A DNA stretch of 32,358 nucleotides from Nemertoderma westbladi (Eukaryota > Xenacoelomorpha > Nemertodermatida > Nemertodermatidae), in NCBI GenBank assembly GCA_032718475.1, contig JAUCBJ010003632.1, positions 1 through 32,358 of the forward strand, written 5' to 3'. Both the position numbers and the translations under genes were made by a program. Of the stretch, positions 1 through 14,839 are shown piece by piece; the stretch's first letter is position 1, and every line of letters begins with the position of its first letter. Below the pieces are notes generated by a model, which saw only the letters and a list, made by a program, of their open reading frames with translations, did no database searches and was not told the DNA's origin.

Positions 1-2702
1 CACCTACTGAATGTAACATATACAGTAGGATGTACAAACACCTACTGAATGTAACATATACAGTAGTATGTTCAAACAAACACCTACTGAATGTAACATA
101 TACAGTAGGATGTACAAACACCTACTGAATGTAACATATACAGTAGGATGTTCAAACAAACACCTACTGAATGTAACATATACAGTAGGATGTACAAACA
201 AACACCTACTGAATGTAACATATACAGTAGGATGTACAAACACCTACTGAATGTAACATATATAGTAGCATGTACAAACAAACACCTACTGAATGTAACA
301 TATACAGTAGGATGTACAAACACCTACTGAATGTAACATATATAGTAGCATGTACAAACAAACACCTACTGAATGTAACATATACAGTAGGATGTACAAA
401 CACCTACTGAATGTAACATATACAGTAGGATGTACAAACAAACACCTACTGAATGTAACATATACAGTAGCATGTACAAACAAACACCTACTGAATGTAA
501 CATATACAGTAGGATGTACAAACACCTACTGAATGTAACATATATAGTAGCATGTACAAACAAACACCTACTGAATGTAACATATACAGTAGGATGTACA
601 AACACCTACTGAATGTAACATATACAGTAGGATGTTCAAACAAACACCTACTGAATGTAACATATACAGTAGGATGTACAAACAAACACCTACTGAATGT
701 AACATATACAGTAGGATGTACAAACACCTACTGAATGTAACATATATAGTAGCATGTACAAACAAACACCTACTGAATGTAACATATACAGTAGGATGTA
801 CAAACACCTACTGAATGTAACATATACAGTAGGATGTACAAACAAACACCTACTGAATGTAACATATACAGTAGCATGTACAAACAAACACCTACTGAAT
901 GTAACATATACAGTAGGATGTACAAACAAACACCTACTGAATGTAACATATACAGTAGCATGTACAAACAAACACCTACTGAATGTAACATATACAGTAG
1001 GATGTACAAACACCTACTGAATGTAACATATACAGTAGGATGTACAAACAAACACCTACTGAATGTAACATATACAGTAGGATGTACAAACAAACACCTA
1101 CTGAATGTAACATATACAGTAGGATGTACAAACACCTACTGAATGTAACATATACAGTAGTATGTTCAAACAAACACCTACTGAATGTAACATATACAGT
1201 AGGATGTACAAACACCTACTGAATGTAACATATACAGTAGCATGTACAAACAAACACCTACTGAATGTAACATATACAGTAGGATGTACAAACAAACACC
1301 TACTGAATGAAACATATACAGTAGGATGTACAAACACCTACTGAATGTAACATATATAGTAGCATGTACAAACAAACACCTACTGAATGTAACATATACA
1401 GTAGGATGTACAAACAAACACCTACTGAATGTAACATATACAGTAGGATGTACAAACAAACACCTACTGAATGTAACATATACAGTAGGATGTACAAACA
1501 AACACCTACTGAATGTAACATATACAATAGGATGTACAAACAAACACCTACTGAATGTAACATATACAGTAGGATGTACAAACAAACACCTACTGAATGT
1601 AACATATACAGTAGGATGTACAAACAAACACCTACTGAATGTAACATATACAGTAGTATGTTCAAACAAACACCTACTGAATGTAACATATACAGTAGGA
1701 TGTACAAACAAACACCTACTGAATGTAACATATACAGTAGGATGTACAAACAAACACCTACTGAATGTAACATATACAATAGGATGTACAAACACCTACT
1801 GAATGTAACACATACAGTATGATGTACAAACAAACACCTACTGAATGTAACATATACAGTAGGATGTACAAACACCTACTGAATGTAACATATACAGTAG
1901 CATGTACAAACAAACACCTACTGAATGTAACATATACAGTAGGATGTACAAACACCTACTGAATGTAACATATATAGTAGGATGTACAAACACCTACTGA
2001 ATGTAACATATACAGTAGCATGTACAAACAAACACCTACTGAATGTAACATATACAGTAGGATGTACAAACACCTACTGAATGTAACATATATAGTAGGA
2101 TGTACAAACACCTACTGAATGTAACATATACAGTAGCATGTACAAACAAACACCTACTGAATGTAACATATACAGTAGGATGTACAAACACCTACTGAAT
2201 GTAACATATACAGTAGGATGTACAAACACCTACTGAATGTAACATATACAGTAGGATGTACAAAAAACACCTACTGAATGTAACATAAACAGTAGGATGC
2301 ACAAACAAACACCTACTGAATGTAACATATACAGTAGGATGTACAAACACCTACTGAATGTAACATATACAGTAGGATGTACAAACAAACACCTACTGAA
2401 TGTAACATATACAGTAGGATGTACAAACAAACACCTACTGAATGTAACATATACAGTAGGATGTACAAACACCTACTAAAAGAAACATATACAGTAGGAT
2501 GTACAAACAAACACCTACTGAATGTAACATATACAGTAGGATGTACAAACACCTACTAAAGAAACATATACATTAGGATGTACAAACACCTACTGAAAGA
2601 AACATATACAGTAGGATGTACAAACACCTACTGAAAGAAACATATACAGTAGGATGTACAAACACCTACTAAAGAAACATATACATTAGGATGTACAAAC
2701 AC

Positions 2703-5700
2703 CTACTGAAAGAAACATATACAGTAGGATGTACAAACACCTACTGAAAGAAACATATACAGTAGGATGTACAAACACCTACTGAATGTAACATATACAG
2801 TAGGATGTACAAACGAACACCTACTGAAAGTAACATATACAGTAGGATGTACAAACAAACACCTACTGAATGTAACATATACAATAGGATGTACAAACAC
2901 CTACTGAATGTAACACATACAGTATGATGTACAAGCAAACACCTACTGAATGTAACATATACAGTAGGATGTACAAACACCTACTGAATGTAACATATAC
3001 AGTAGGATGTACAAACACCTACTGAATGTAACATATACAGTAGGATGTACAAACACCTACTGAAAGAAACATATACAGTAGGATGTACAAACAAACACCT
3101 ACTGAATGTAACATATACAGTAGGATGTACAAACACCTACTGAATGTAACATATACAGTAGGATGTACAAACAAACACCTACTGAATGTAACATATACAG
3201 TAGCATGTACAAACAAACACCTACTGAATGTAACATATACAGTAGGATGTACAAACAAACACCTACAGAATGTAACATATACAGTAGGATGTACAAACAC
3301 CTACTGAATGTAACATATACAGTAGCATGTACAAACAAACACCTACTGAATGTAACATATACAGTAGGATGTACAAACAAACACCTACTGAATGTAACAT
3401 ATACAGTAGGATGTACAAACACCTACTGAATGTAACATATACAGTAGTATGTTCAAACAAACACCTACTGAATGTAACATATACAGTAGGATGTACAAAC
3501 ACCTACTGAATGTAACATATACAGTAGCATGTACAAACAAACACCTGCTGAATGTAACATATACAGTAGGATGTACAAACAAACACCTACTGAATGTAAC
3601 ATATACAGTAGGATGTACAAACACCTACTGAATGTAACATATATAGTAGCATGTACAAACAAACACCTACTGAATGTAACATATACAGTAGCATGTACAA
3701 ACAAACACCTACTGAATGTAACATATACAGTACGATGTACAAACAAACACCTACTGAATGTAACATATACAGTAGGATGTACAAACAAACACCTACTGAA
3801 TGTAACATATACAGTAGGATGTACAAACACCTACTAAAAGAAACATATACAGTAGGATGTACAAACAAACACCTACTGAATGTAACATATACAGTAGGAT
3901 GTACAAACACCTACTAAAGAAACATATACATTAGGATGTACAAACACCTACTGAAAGAAACATATACAGTAGGATGTACAAACACCTACTGAAAGAAACA
4001 TATACAGTAGGATGTACAAACACCTACTAAAGAAACATATACAGTAGGATGTACAAACAAACACCTACTGAATGTAACATATACAATAGGATGTACAAAC
4101 ACCTACTGAATGTAACACATACAGTATGATGTACAAACAAACACCTACTGAATGTAACATATACAGTAGGATGTACAAACACCTACTGAATGTAACATAT
4201 ACAGTAGGATGTACAAACACCTACTGAATGTAACATATACAGTAGGATGTACAAACACCTACTGAAAGAAACATATACAGTAGGATGTACAAACAAACAC
4301 CTACTGAATGTAACATATACAGTAGGATGTACAAACACCTACTGAATGTAACATATACAGTAGGATGTACAAACAAACACCTACTGAATGTAACATATAC
4401 AGTAGCATGTACAAACAAACACCTACTGAATGTAACATATACAGTAGGATGTACAAACAAACACCTACAGAATGTAACATATACAGTAGGATGTACAAAC
4501 ACCTACTGAATGTAACATATACAGTAGCATGTACAAACAAACACCTACTGAATGTAACATATACAGTAGGATGTACAAACAAACACCTACTGAATGTAAC
4601 ATATACAGTAGGATGTACAAACACCTACTGAATGTAACATATACAGTAGTATGTTCAAACAAACACCTACTGAATGTAACATATACAGTAGCATGTACAA
4701 ACAAACACCTACTGAATGTAACATATACAGTACGATGTACAAACAAACACCTACTGAATGTAACATATACAGTAGGATGTACAAACAAACACCTACTGAA
4801 TGTAACATATACAGTAGGATGTACAAACACCTACTAAAAGAAACATATACAGTAGGATGTACAAACAAACACCTACTGAATGTAACATATACAGTAGGAT
4901 GTACAAACACCTACTGAAAGAAACATATACAGTAGGATGTACAAACACCTACTGAAAGAAACATATACAGTAGGATGTACAAACACCTACTGAATGTAAC
5001 ATATACAGTAGGATGTACAAACGAACACCTACTGAAAGTAACATATACAGTAGGATGTACAAACAAACACCTACTGAATGTAACATATACAATAGGATGT
5101 ACAAACACCTACTGAATGTAACACATACAGTATGATGTACAAACAAACACCTACTGAATGTAACATATACAGTAGGATGTACAAACACCTACTGAATGTA
5201 ACATATACAGTAGGATGTACAAACACCTACTGAATGTAACATATACAGTAGGATGTACAAACACCTACTGAAAGAAACATATACAGTAGGATGTACAAAC
5301 AAACACCTACTGAATGTAACATATACAGTAGGATGTACAAACACCTACTGAATGTAACATATACAGTAGGATGTACAAACAAACACCTACTGAATGTAAC
5401 ATATACAGTAGCATGTACAAACAAACACCTACTGAATGTAACATATACAGTAGGATGTACAAACAAACACCTACAGAATGTAACATATACAGTAGGATGT
5501 ACAAACACCTACTGAATGTAACATATACAGTAGCATGTACAAACAAACACCTACTGAATGTAACATATACAGTAGGATGTACAAACAAACACCTACTGAA
5601 TGTAACATATACAGTAGGATGTACAAACACCTACTGAATGTAACATATACAGTAGTATGTTCAAACAAACACCTACTGAATGTAACATATACAGTAGGAT

Positions 5701-6003
5701 GTACAAACACCTACTGAATGTAACATATACAGTAGCATGTACAAACAAACACCTACTGAATGTAACATATACAGTAGGATGTACAAACAAACACCTACTG
5801 AATGTAACATATACAGTAGGATGTACAAACACCTACTGAATGTAACATATATAGTAGCATGTACAAACAAACACCTACTGAATGTAACATATACAGTAGC
5901 ATGTACAAACAAACACCTACTGAATGTAACATATACAGTACGATGTACAAACAAACACCTACTGAATGTAACATATACAGTAGGATGTACAAACACCTAC
6001 TGA
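2703..6003. repeat. Staggered higher-order copies (offsets 1202, 1006, 2208 and 1000 bp)
   Basis: The succession of 38/42-bp units and their variants recurs here. The block at 3019-3422 recurs at 4221-4624 (offset 1202) and again at 5227-5630 (offset a further 1006). The block from about 2703 to 3620 recurs from about 4911 to 5830 (offset 2208). The block at 3651-3917 recurs at 4651-4917 (offset 1000). Diagnostic variants travel with the blocks, for example CCTACAGAATG near 3263, 4465 and 5471, and TACGATG near 3731, 4731 and 5939. Copies differ by occasional single bases (ACAAGCAAAC near 2932 versus ACAAACAAAC near 5140), so they are similar but not all identical. The pattern suggests repeated unequal exchange with different registers. 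Confidence 0.85.
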
Positions 6004-6477
6004 ATGTAACATATACAGTAGTATGTTCAAACAAACACCTACTGAATGTAACATATACAGTAGGATGTACAAACACCTACTGAATGTAACATATACAGTA
6101 GCATGTACAAACAAACACCTACTGAATGTAACATATACAGTAGGATGTACAAACAAACACCTACTGAATGTAACATATACAGTAGGATGTACAAACACCT
6201 ACTGAATGTAACATATATAGTAGCATGTACAAACAAACACCTACTGAATGTAACATATACAGTAGGATGTTCAAACAAACACCTACTGAATGTAACATAT
6301 ATAGTAGGATGTACAAACACCTACTGAATGTAACATATACAGTAGCATGTACAAACAAACACCTACTGAATGTAACATATACAGTAGGATGTACAAACAC
6401 CTACTGAATGTAACATATACAGTAGGATGTACAAACACCTACTGAATGTAACATATACAGTAGGATGTACAAACAAA

Positions 6478-7435
6478 CATCTACTGAATGTAACATATAC
6501 AGTAGGATGTACAAACACCTACTGAATGTAACATATACAGTAGGATGTACAAACAAACATCTACTGAATGTAACATATACAGTAGGATGTACAAACACCT
6601 ACTGAATGTAACATATACAGTAGGATGTACAAACACCTACTGAATGTAACATATACAGTAGGATGTACAAACAAACACCTACTGAATGTAACATATACAG
6701 TAGGATGTACAAACAAACACCTACTGAATGTAACATATACAGTAGGATGTACAAACAAACATCTACTGAATGTAACATATACAGTAGGATGTACAAACAC
6801 CTACTGATTGTAACAGTTACAGTAGGATATCAAACACCTACTGAATGTAACATATACAGTAGGATGTACAAACACCTACTGAATGTAACATATACAGTAG
6901 GATGTACAAACAAACACCTACTGAATGTAACATATACAGTAGGATGTACAAACAAACATCTACTGAATGTAACATATACAGTAGGATGTACAAACACCTA
7001 CTGAATGTAACATATACAGTAGGATGTACAAACACCTACTGAATGTAACATATACAGTAGGATGTACAAACAAACACCTACTGAATGTAACATATACAGT
7101 AGGATGTACAAACAAACACCTACTGAATGTAACATATACAGTAGGATGTACAAACAAACATCTACTGAATGTAACATATACAGTAGGATGTACAAACACC
7201 TACTGAATGTAACATATACAGTAGGATGTACAAACACCTACTGAATGTAACATATACAGTAGGATGTACAAACAAACACCTACTGAATGTAACATATACA
7301 GTAGGATGTACAAACACCTACTGAATGTAACATATACAGTAGGATGTACAAACAAACACCTACTGAATGTAACATATACAGTAGGATGTACAAACAAACA
7401 CCTACTGAATGTAACATATACAGTAGGATGTACAA
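6478..7435. repeat. Long-range duplicated block, copy 1 (partner at 21015-21972)
   Basis: This stretch of about 960 bp has the same order of unit lengths and the same variant units as 21015-21972, at a constant offset of 14,537 bp. It includes a unit seen only in these two places, reading CTGATTGTAACAGTTACAG then TAGGATATCAAAC (6804-6834 here, 21341-21371 there). I see no base differences between copies. Copies diverge on the left where the unit link changes (42 versus 38 bp) and on the right at about 7435/21972 for the same reason. Confidence 0.85.
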
Positions 7436-7965
7436 ACACCTACTGAATGTAACATATACAGTAGGATGTACAAACAAACACCTACTGAATGTAACATATA
7501 CAGTAGGATGTACAAACACCTACTGAATGTAACATATACAGTAGGATGTACAAACACCTACTAAAAGAAACATAAACAGTAGGATGTACAAACAAACACC
7601 TACTGAATGTAACATATACAGTAGGATGTACAAACAAACACCTACTGAATGTAACATATACAGTAGGATGTACAAACAAACACCTACTGAATGTAACATA
7701 TACAGTAGGATGTACAAACACCTACTGAATGTAACATATACAGTAGGATGTACAAACAAACATCTACTGAATGTAACATATACAGTAGGATGTACAAACA
7801 AACACCTACTGAATGTAACATATACAGTAGGATGTACAAACACCTACTGAATGTAACATATACAGTAGGATGTACAAACAAACACCTACTGAATGTAACA
7901 TATACAGTAGGATGTACAAACAAACATCTACTGAATGTAACATATACAGTAGGATGTACAAACAC

Positions 7966-10900
7966 CTACTGAATGTAACATATACAGTAGGATGTACAAA
8001 CACCTACTGAATGTAACATAAACAGTAGGATGTACAAACAAACACCTACTGAATGTAACATATACAGTAGGATGTACAAACACCTACTGAATGTAACATA
8101 TACAGTAGGATGTACAAACAAACACCTACTGAATGTAACATATACAGTAGGATGTACAAACAAACACCTACTGAATGTAACATATACAGTAGGATGTACA
8201 AACACCTACTGAATGTAACATATATAGTAGGATGTACAAACAAACACCTACTGAATGTAACATATACAGTAGGATGTACAAACAAACACCTACTGAATGT
8301 AACATATACAGTAGGATGTACAAACAAACACCTACTGAATGTAACATATACAGTAGGATGTACAAACACCTACTGAATATAACATATACAGTAGGATGTA
8401 CAAACACCTACTGAATGTAACATATACAGTAGGATGTACAAACACCTACTGAATGTAACATATACAGTAGGATGTACAAACACCTACTGAATGTAACATA
8501 TACAGTAGGATGTACAAACAAACACCTACTGAATGTAACATATACAGTAGGATGTACAAACAAACACCTACTGAATGTAACATATACAGTAGGATGTACA
8601 AACACCTACTGAATGTAACATATACAGTAGGATGTACAAACAAACACCTACTGAATGTAACATATACAGTAGGATGTACAAACAAACACCTACTGAATGT
8701 AACATATACAGTAGGATGTACAAACAAACACCTACTGAATGTAACATATACAGTAGGATGTACAAACAAACACCTACTGAATGTAACATATACAGTAGGA
8801 TGTACAAACAAACACCTACTGAATGTAACATATACAGTAGGATGTACAAACAAACACCTACTGAATGTAACATATACAGTAGGATGTACAAACACCTACT
8901 GAATATAACATATACAGTAGGATGTACAAACAAACACCTACTGAATGTAACATATACAGTAGGATGTACAAACAAACACCTACTGAATGTAACATATACA
9001 GTAGGATGTACAAACACCTACTGAATGTAACATATACAGTAGGATGTACAAACACCTACTGAAAGAAACATACTGTATACAGTAGGATGTACAAACAAAC
9101 ACCTACTGAATGTAACATATACAGTAGGATGTACAAACACCTACTAAAAGAAACATATACAGTAGGATGTACAAACAAACACCTACTGAATGTAACATAA
9201 ACAGTAGGATGTACAAACACCTACTGAAAGAAACATATACAGTAGGATGTACAAACAAACACCTACTGAATGTAACATATACAGTAGGATGTACAAACAC
9301 CTACTAAAAGAAACATATACAGTAGGACGTACAAACACCTACTGAAAGAAACATATACAGTAGGACGTACAAACACCTACTGAATGTAACATATACAGTA
9401 GGATGTACAAACACCTACTGAATGTAACATATACAGTAGGATGTACAAACAAACACCTACTGAATGTAACATATACAGTAGGATGTACAAACAAACACCT
9501 ACTGAATGTAACATATACAGTAGGATGTACAAACACCTACTGAATGTAACATATACAGTAGGATGTACATAAAAACACCTACTGAATGTAACATATACAG
9601 TAGGATGTACAAACAAACATCTACTGAATGTAACATATACAGTAGGATGTACAAACACCTACTGAATATAACATATACAGTAGGATGTACAAACACTTAC
9701 TGAATGTAACATATACAGTAGCATGTACAAACAAACACCTACTGAATGTAACATATACAGTAGGATGTACAAACAAACACCTACTGAATGTAACATATAC
9801 AGTAGGATGTACAAACAAACACCTACTGAATGTAACATATACAGTAGGATGTACAAACAAACACCTACTGAATGTAACATATACAGTAGGATGTACAAAC
9901 ACCTACTGAATGTAACATATACAGTAGGATGTACAAACAAACACCTACTGAATGTAACATATACAGTAGGATGTACAAACACCTACTGAATGTAACATAA
10001 ACAGTAGGATGCACAAACAAACACCTACTGAATGTAACATATACAGTAGGATGTACAAACAAACACCTACTGAATGTAACATATACAGTAGGATGTACAA
10101 ACAAACACCTACTGAATGTAACATATACAGTAGGATGTACAAACACCTACTGAATGTAACATAAACAGTAGGATGTACAAACAAACACCTACTGAATGTA
10201 ACATATACAGTAGGATGTACAAACACCTACTGAATGTAACATATACAGTAGGATGTACAAACAAACACCTACTGAATGTAACATATACAGTAGGATGTAC
10301 AAACAAACACCTACTGAATGTAACATATACAGTAGGATGTACAAACACCTACTGAATGTAACATATATAGTAGGATGTACAAACAAACACCTACTGAATG
10401 TAACATATACAGTAGGATGTACAAACAAACACCTACTGAATGTAACATATACAGTAGGATGTACAAACAAACACCTACTGAATGTAACATATACAGTAGG
10501 ATGTACAAACACCTACTGAATATAACATATACAGTAGGATGTACAAACACCTACTGAATGTAACATATACAGTAGGATGTACAAACACCTACTGAATGTA
10601 ACATATACAGTAGGATGTACAAACACCTACTGAATGTAACATATACAGTAGGATGTACAAACAAACACCTACTGAATGTAACATATACAGTAGGATGTAC
10701 AAACAAACACCTACTGAATGTAACATATACAGTAGGATGTACAAACACCTACTGAATGTAACATATACAGTAGGATGTACAAACAAACACCTACTGAATG
10801 TAACATATACAGTAGGATGTACAAACAAACACCTACTGAATGTAACATATACAGTAGGATGTACAAACAAACACCTACTGAATGTAACATATACAGTAGG

Positions 10901-12251
10901 ATGTACAAACAAACACCTACTGAATGTAACATATACAGTAGGATGTACAAACAAACACCTACTGAATGTAACATATACAGTAGGATGTACAAACAAACAC
11001 CTACTGAATGTAACATATACAGTAGGATGTACAAACACCTACTGAATATAACATATACAGTAGGATGTACAAACAAACACCTACTGAATGTAACATATAC
11101 AGTAGGATGTACAAACAAACACCTACTGAATGTAACATATACAGTAGGATGTACAAACACCTACTGAATGTAACATATACAGTAGGATGTACAAACACCT
11201 ACTGAAAGAAACATACTGTATACAGTAGGATGTACAAACAAACACCTACTGAATGTAACATATACAGTAGGATGTACAAACACCTACTAAAAGAAACATA
11301 TACAGTAGGATGTACAAACAAACACCTACTGAATGTAACATAAACAGTAGGATGTACAAACACCTACTGAAAGAAACATATACAGTAGGATGTACAAACA
11401 AACACCTACTGAATGTAACATATACAGTAGGATGTACAAACACCTACTAAAAGAAACATATACAGTAGGACGTACAAACACCTACTGAAAGAAACATATA
11501 CAGTAGGACGTACAAACACCTACTGAATGTAACATATACAGTAGGATGTACAAACACCTACTGAATGTAACATATACAGTAGGATGTACAAACAAACACC
11601 TACTGAATGTAACATATACAGTAGGATGTACAAACAAACACCTACTGAATGTAACATATACAGTAGGATGTACAAACACCTACTGAATGTAACATATACA
11701 GTAGGATGTACATAAAAACACCTACTGAATGTAACATATACAGTAGGATGTACAAACAAACATCTACTGAATGTAACATATACAGTAGGATGTACAAACA
11801 CCTACTGAATATAACATATACAGTAGGATGTACAAACACTTACTGAATGTAACATATACAGTAGCATGTACAAACAAACACCTACTGAATGTAACATATA
11901 CAGTAGGATGTACAAACAAACACCTACTGAATGTAACATATACAGTAGGATGTACAAACAAACACCTACTGAATGTAACATATACAGTAGGATGTACAAA
12001 CAAACACCTACTGAATGTAACATATACAGTAGGATGTACAAACACCTACTGAATGTAACATATACAGTAGGATGTACAAACAAACACCTACTGAATGTAA
12101 CATATACAGTAGGATGTACAAACACCTACTGAATGTAACATAAACAGTAGGATGCACAAACAAACACCTACTGAATGTAACATATACAGTAGGATGTACA
12201 AACAAACACCTACTGAATGTAACATATACAGTAGGATGTACAAACAAACAC
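7966..12251. repeat. 2143-bp tandem duplication inside the 38/42-bp array
   Basis: Copy 1 spans about 7966-10108 and copy 2 about 10109-12251. Unit-length order and rare variants recur at a constant offset of 2143 bp, including the TACTGTATACAGTA unit (9071 and 11214), GACGTAC units (near 9327/11470 and 9364/11507), GTACATAAAAACACC (near 9566/11709) and the GCACAAAC unit (near 10009/12152). I found no difference between copies across the stretches compared. Identity therefore continues for about 2.1 kb, which makes this a very young duplication or a gene-conversion product. Confidence 0.88.
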
Positions 12252-14365
12252 CTACTGAATGTAACATATACAGTAGGATGTACAAACAAACACCTACTGA
12301 ATGTAACATATACAGTAGGATGTACAAACAAACACCTACTGAATGTAACATATACAGTAGGATGTACAAACAAACACCTACTGAATGTAACATATACAGT
12401 AGGATGTACAAACTCCTACTGAATGTAACATATACAGTAGGATGTACAAACAAACACCTACTGAATGTAACATATACAGTAGGATGTACAAACACCTACT
12501 GAATGTAACATATACAGTAGGATGTACAAACAAACACCTACTGAATGTAACATAAACAGTAGGATGCACAAACAAACACCTACTGAATGTAACATATACA
12601 GTAGGATGTACAAACACCTACTGAATGTAACATATACAGTAGGATGTACAAACAAACACCTACTGAATGTAACATATACAGTAGGATGTACAAACAAACA
12701 CTTACTGAATGTAACATATACAGTAGGATGTACAAACACCTACTAAAAGAAACATATACAGTAGGATGTACAAACAAACACCTACTGAATGTAACATATA
12801 CAGTAGGATGTACAAACACCTACTAAAGAAACATATACATTAGGATGTACAAACACCTACTGAAAGAAACATATACAGTAGGATGTACAAACACCTACTA
12901 AATGTAACATATACAGTAGGATGTACAAACACCTACTGAATGTAACATATACAGTAGGATGTACAAACACCTACTGAATGTAACATATACAGTAGGATGT
13001 ACAAACAAACACCTACTGAAAGAAACATAAACAGTAGGATGTACAAACAAACACCTACTGAATGTAACATATACAGTAGGATGTACAAACACCTACTGAA
13101 TGTAACATATACAGTAGGATGTACAAACACCTACTGAAAGAAACATACTGTATACAGTAGGATGTACAAACAAACACCTACTGAATGTAACATATACAGT
13201 AGGATGTACAAACACCTACTGAAAGAAACATACTGTATACAGTAGGATGTACAAACAAACACCTACTGAATGTAACATATACAGTAGTATGTTCAAACAA
13301 ACACCTACTGAATGTAACATATACAGTAGGATGTACAAACACCTACTAAAAGAAACATAAACAGTAGGATGTACAAACAAACACCTACTGAATGTAACAT
13401 ATACAGTAGGATGTACAAACAAACACCTACTGAATGTAACATATACAGTAGGATGTACAAACACCTACTGAATGTAACATATACAGTAGGATGTACAAAC
13501 ACCTACTGAATGTAACATATACAGTAGGATGTACAAACACCTACTAAAAGAAACATAAACAGTAGGATGTACAAACAAACACCTACTGAATGTAACATAT
13601 ACAGTAGGATGTACAAACAAACACCTACTGAATGTAACATATACAGTAGGATGTACAAACACCTACTGAATGTAACATATACAGTAGGATGTACAAACAC
13701 CTACTGAATGTAACATATACAGTAGGATGTACAAACACCTACTAAAAGAAACATAAACAGTAGGATGTACAAACAAACACCTACTGAATGTAACATATAC
13801 AGTAGGATGTACAAACAAACACCTACTGAATGTAACATATACAGTAGGATGTACAAACAAACACCTACTGAATGTAACATATACAGTAGGATGTACAAAC
13901 ACCTACTGAATGTAACATATACAGTAGGATGTACAAACACCTACTGAAAGAAACATACTGTATACAGTAGGATGTACAAACAAACACCTACTGAATGTAA
14001 CATATACAGTAGGATGTACAAACACCTACTGAAAGAAACATATACAGTAGGATGTACAAACACCTACTAAAGAAACATATACATTAGGATGTACAAACAC
14101 CTACTGAAAGAAACATATACAGTAGGATGTACAAACACCTACTGAAAGAAACATATACAGTAGGATGTACAAACACCTACTGAATGTAACATATACAGTA
14201 GGATGTACAAACGAACACCTACTGAAAGTAACATATACAGTAGGATGTACAAACAAACACCTACTGAATGTAACATATACAGTAGGATGTACAAACACCT
14301 ACTGAATGTAACATATACAGTAGGATGTACAAACACCTACTGAAAGAAACATACTGTATACAGTA
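9071..14365. repeat. Six copies of a 14-bp perfect palindrome variant
   Basis: Six units carry an extra CTGTAT that creates the perfect palindrome TACTGTATACAGTA. They lie at 9071-9084, 11214-11227, 13146-13159, 13231-13244, 13956-13969 and 14352-14365. All sit in units of the GAAAGAAACATA variant type. The first two are the same site in the two copies of the 2143-bp duplication. The palindrome shares the CAGTA arm with the ordinary CCTACTG/CAGTAGG hairpin, so the two folds compete. Confidence 0.9.
13305..13940. repeat. 198-bp higher-order repeat, three copies
   Basis: Copies begin at about 13305, 13503 and 13701. Each starts in a standard unit, passes through a CTACTAAAAGAAACATAAACAG variant and continues with 42-bp units. 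The first two copies are 198 bp. The third is 240 bp because it has one additional 42-bp unit, which fits gain of a single unit by slippage or unequal exchange after the triplication. Confidence 0.8.
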
Positions 14366-14839
14366 GGATGTACAAACAAACACCTACTGAATGTAACATA
14401 TACAGTAGGATGTACAAACACCTACTAAAAGAAACATATACAGTAGGATGTACAAACAAACACCTACTGAATGTAACATAAACAGTAGGATGTACAAACA
14501 CCTACTGAAAGAAACATATACAGTAGGATGTACAAACACCTACTGAAAGAAACATATACAGTAGGACGTACAAACACCTACTGAATGTAACATATACAGT
14601 AGGATGTACAAACAAACACCTACTGAATGTAACATATACAGTAGGATGTACAAACAAACACCTACTGAAAGTAACATATACAGTAGGATGTACAAACAAA
14701 CACCTACTGAATGTAACATATACAGTAGGATGTACAAACAAACACCTACTGAATGTAACATATACAGTAGGATGTACAAACACCTACTGAATGTAACATA
14801 TACAGTAGGATGTACAAACAAACACCTACTGAATGTAAC

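Noticed and set aside
1178-1795. Repetitive protein genes inside the array (frames up to 205 codons on either strand)
   Set aside because: A 42-bp unit is a multiple of three and lacks stops in several frames on both strands, so runs of 42-bp units give open frames automatically. Any 38-bp unit shifts the frame. Similar frames overlap on both strands, and there is no independent coding signal.
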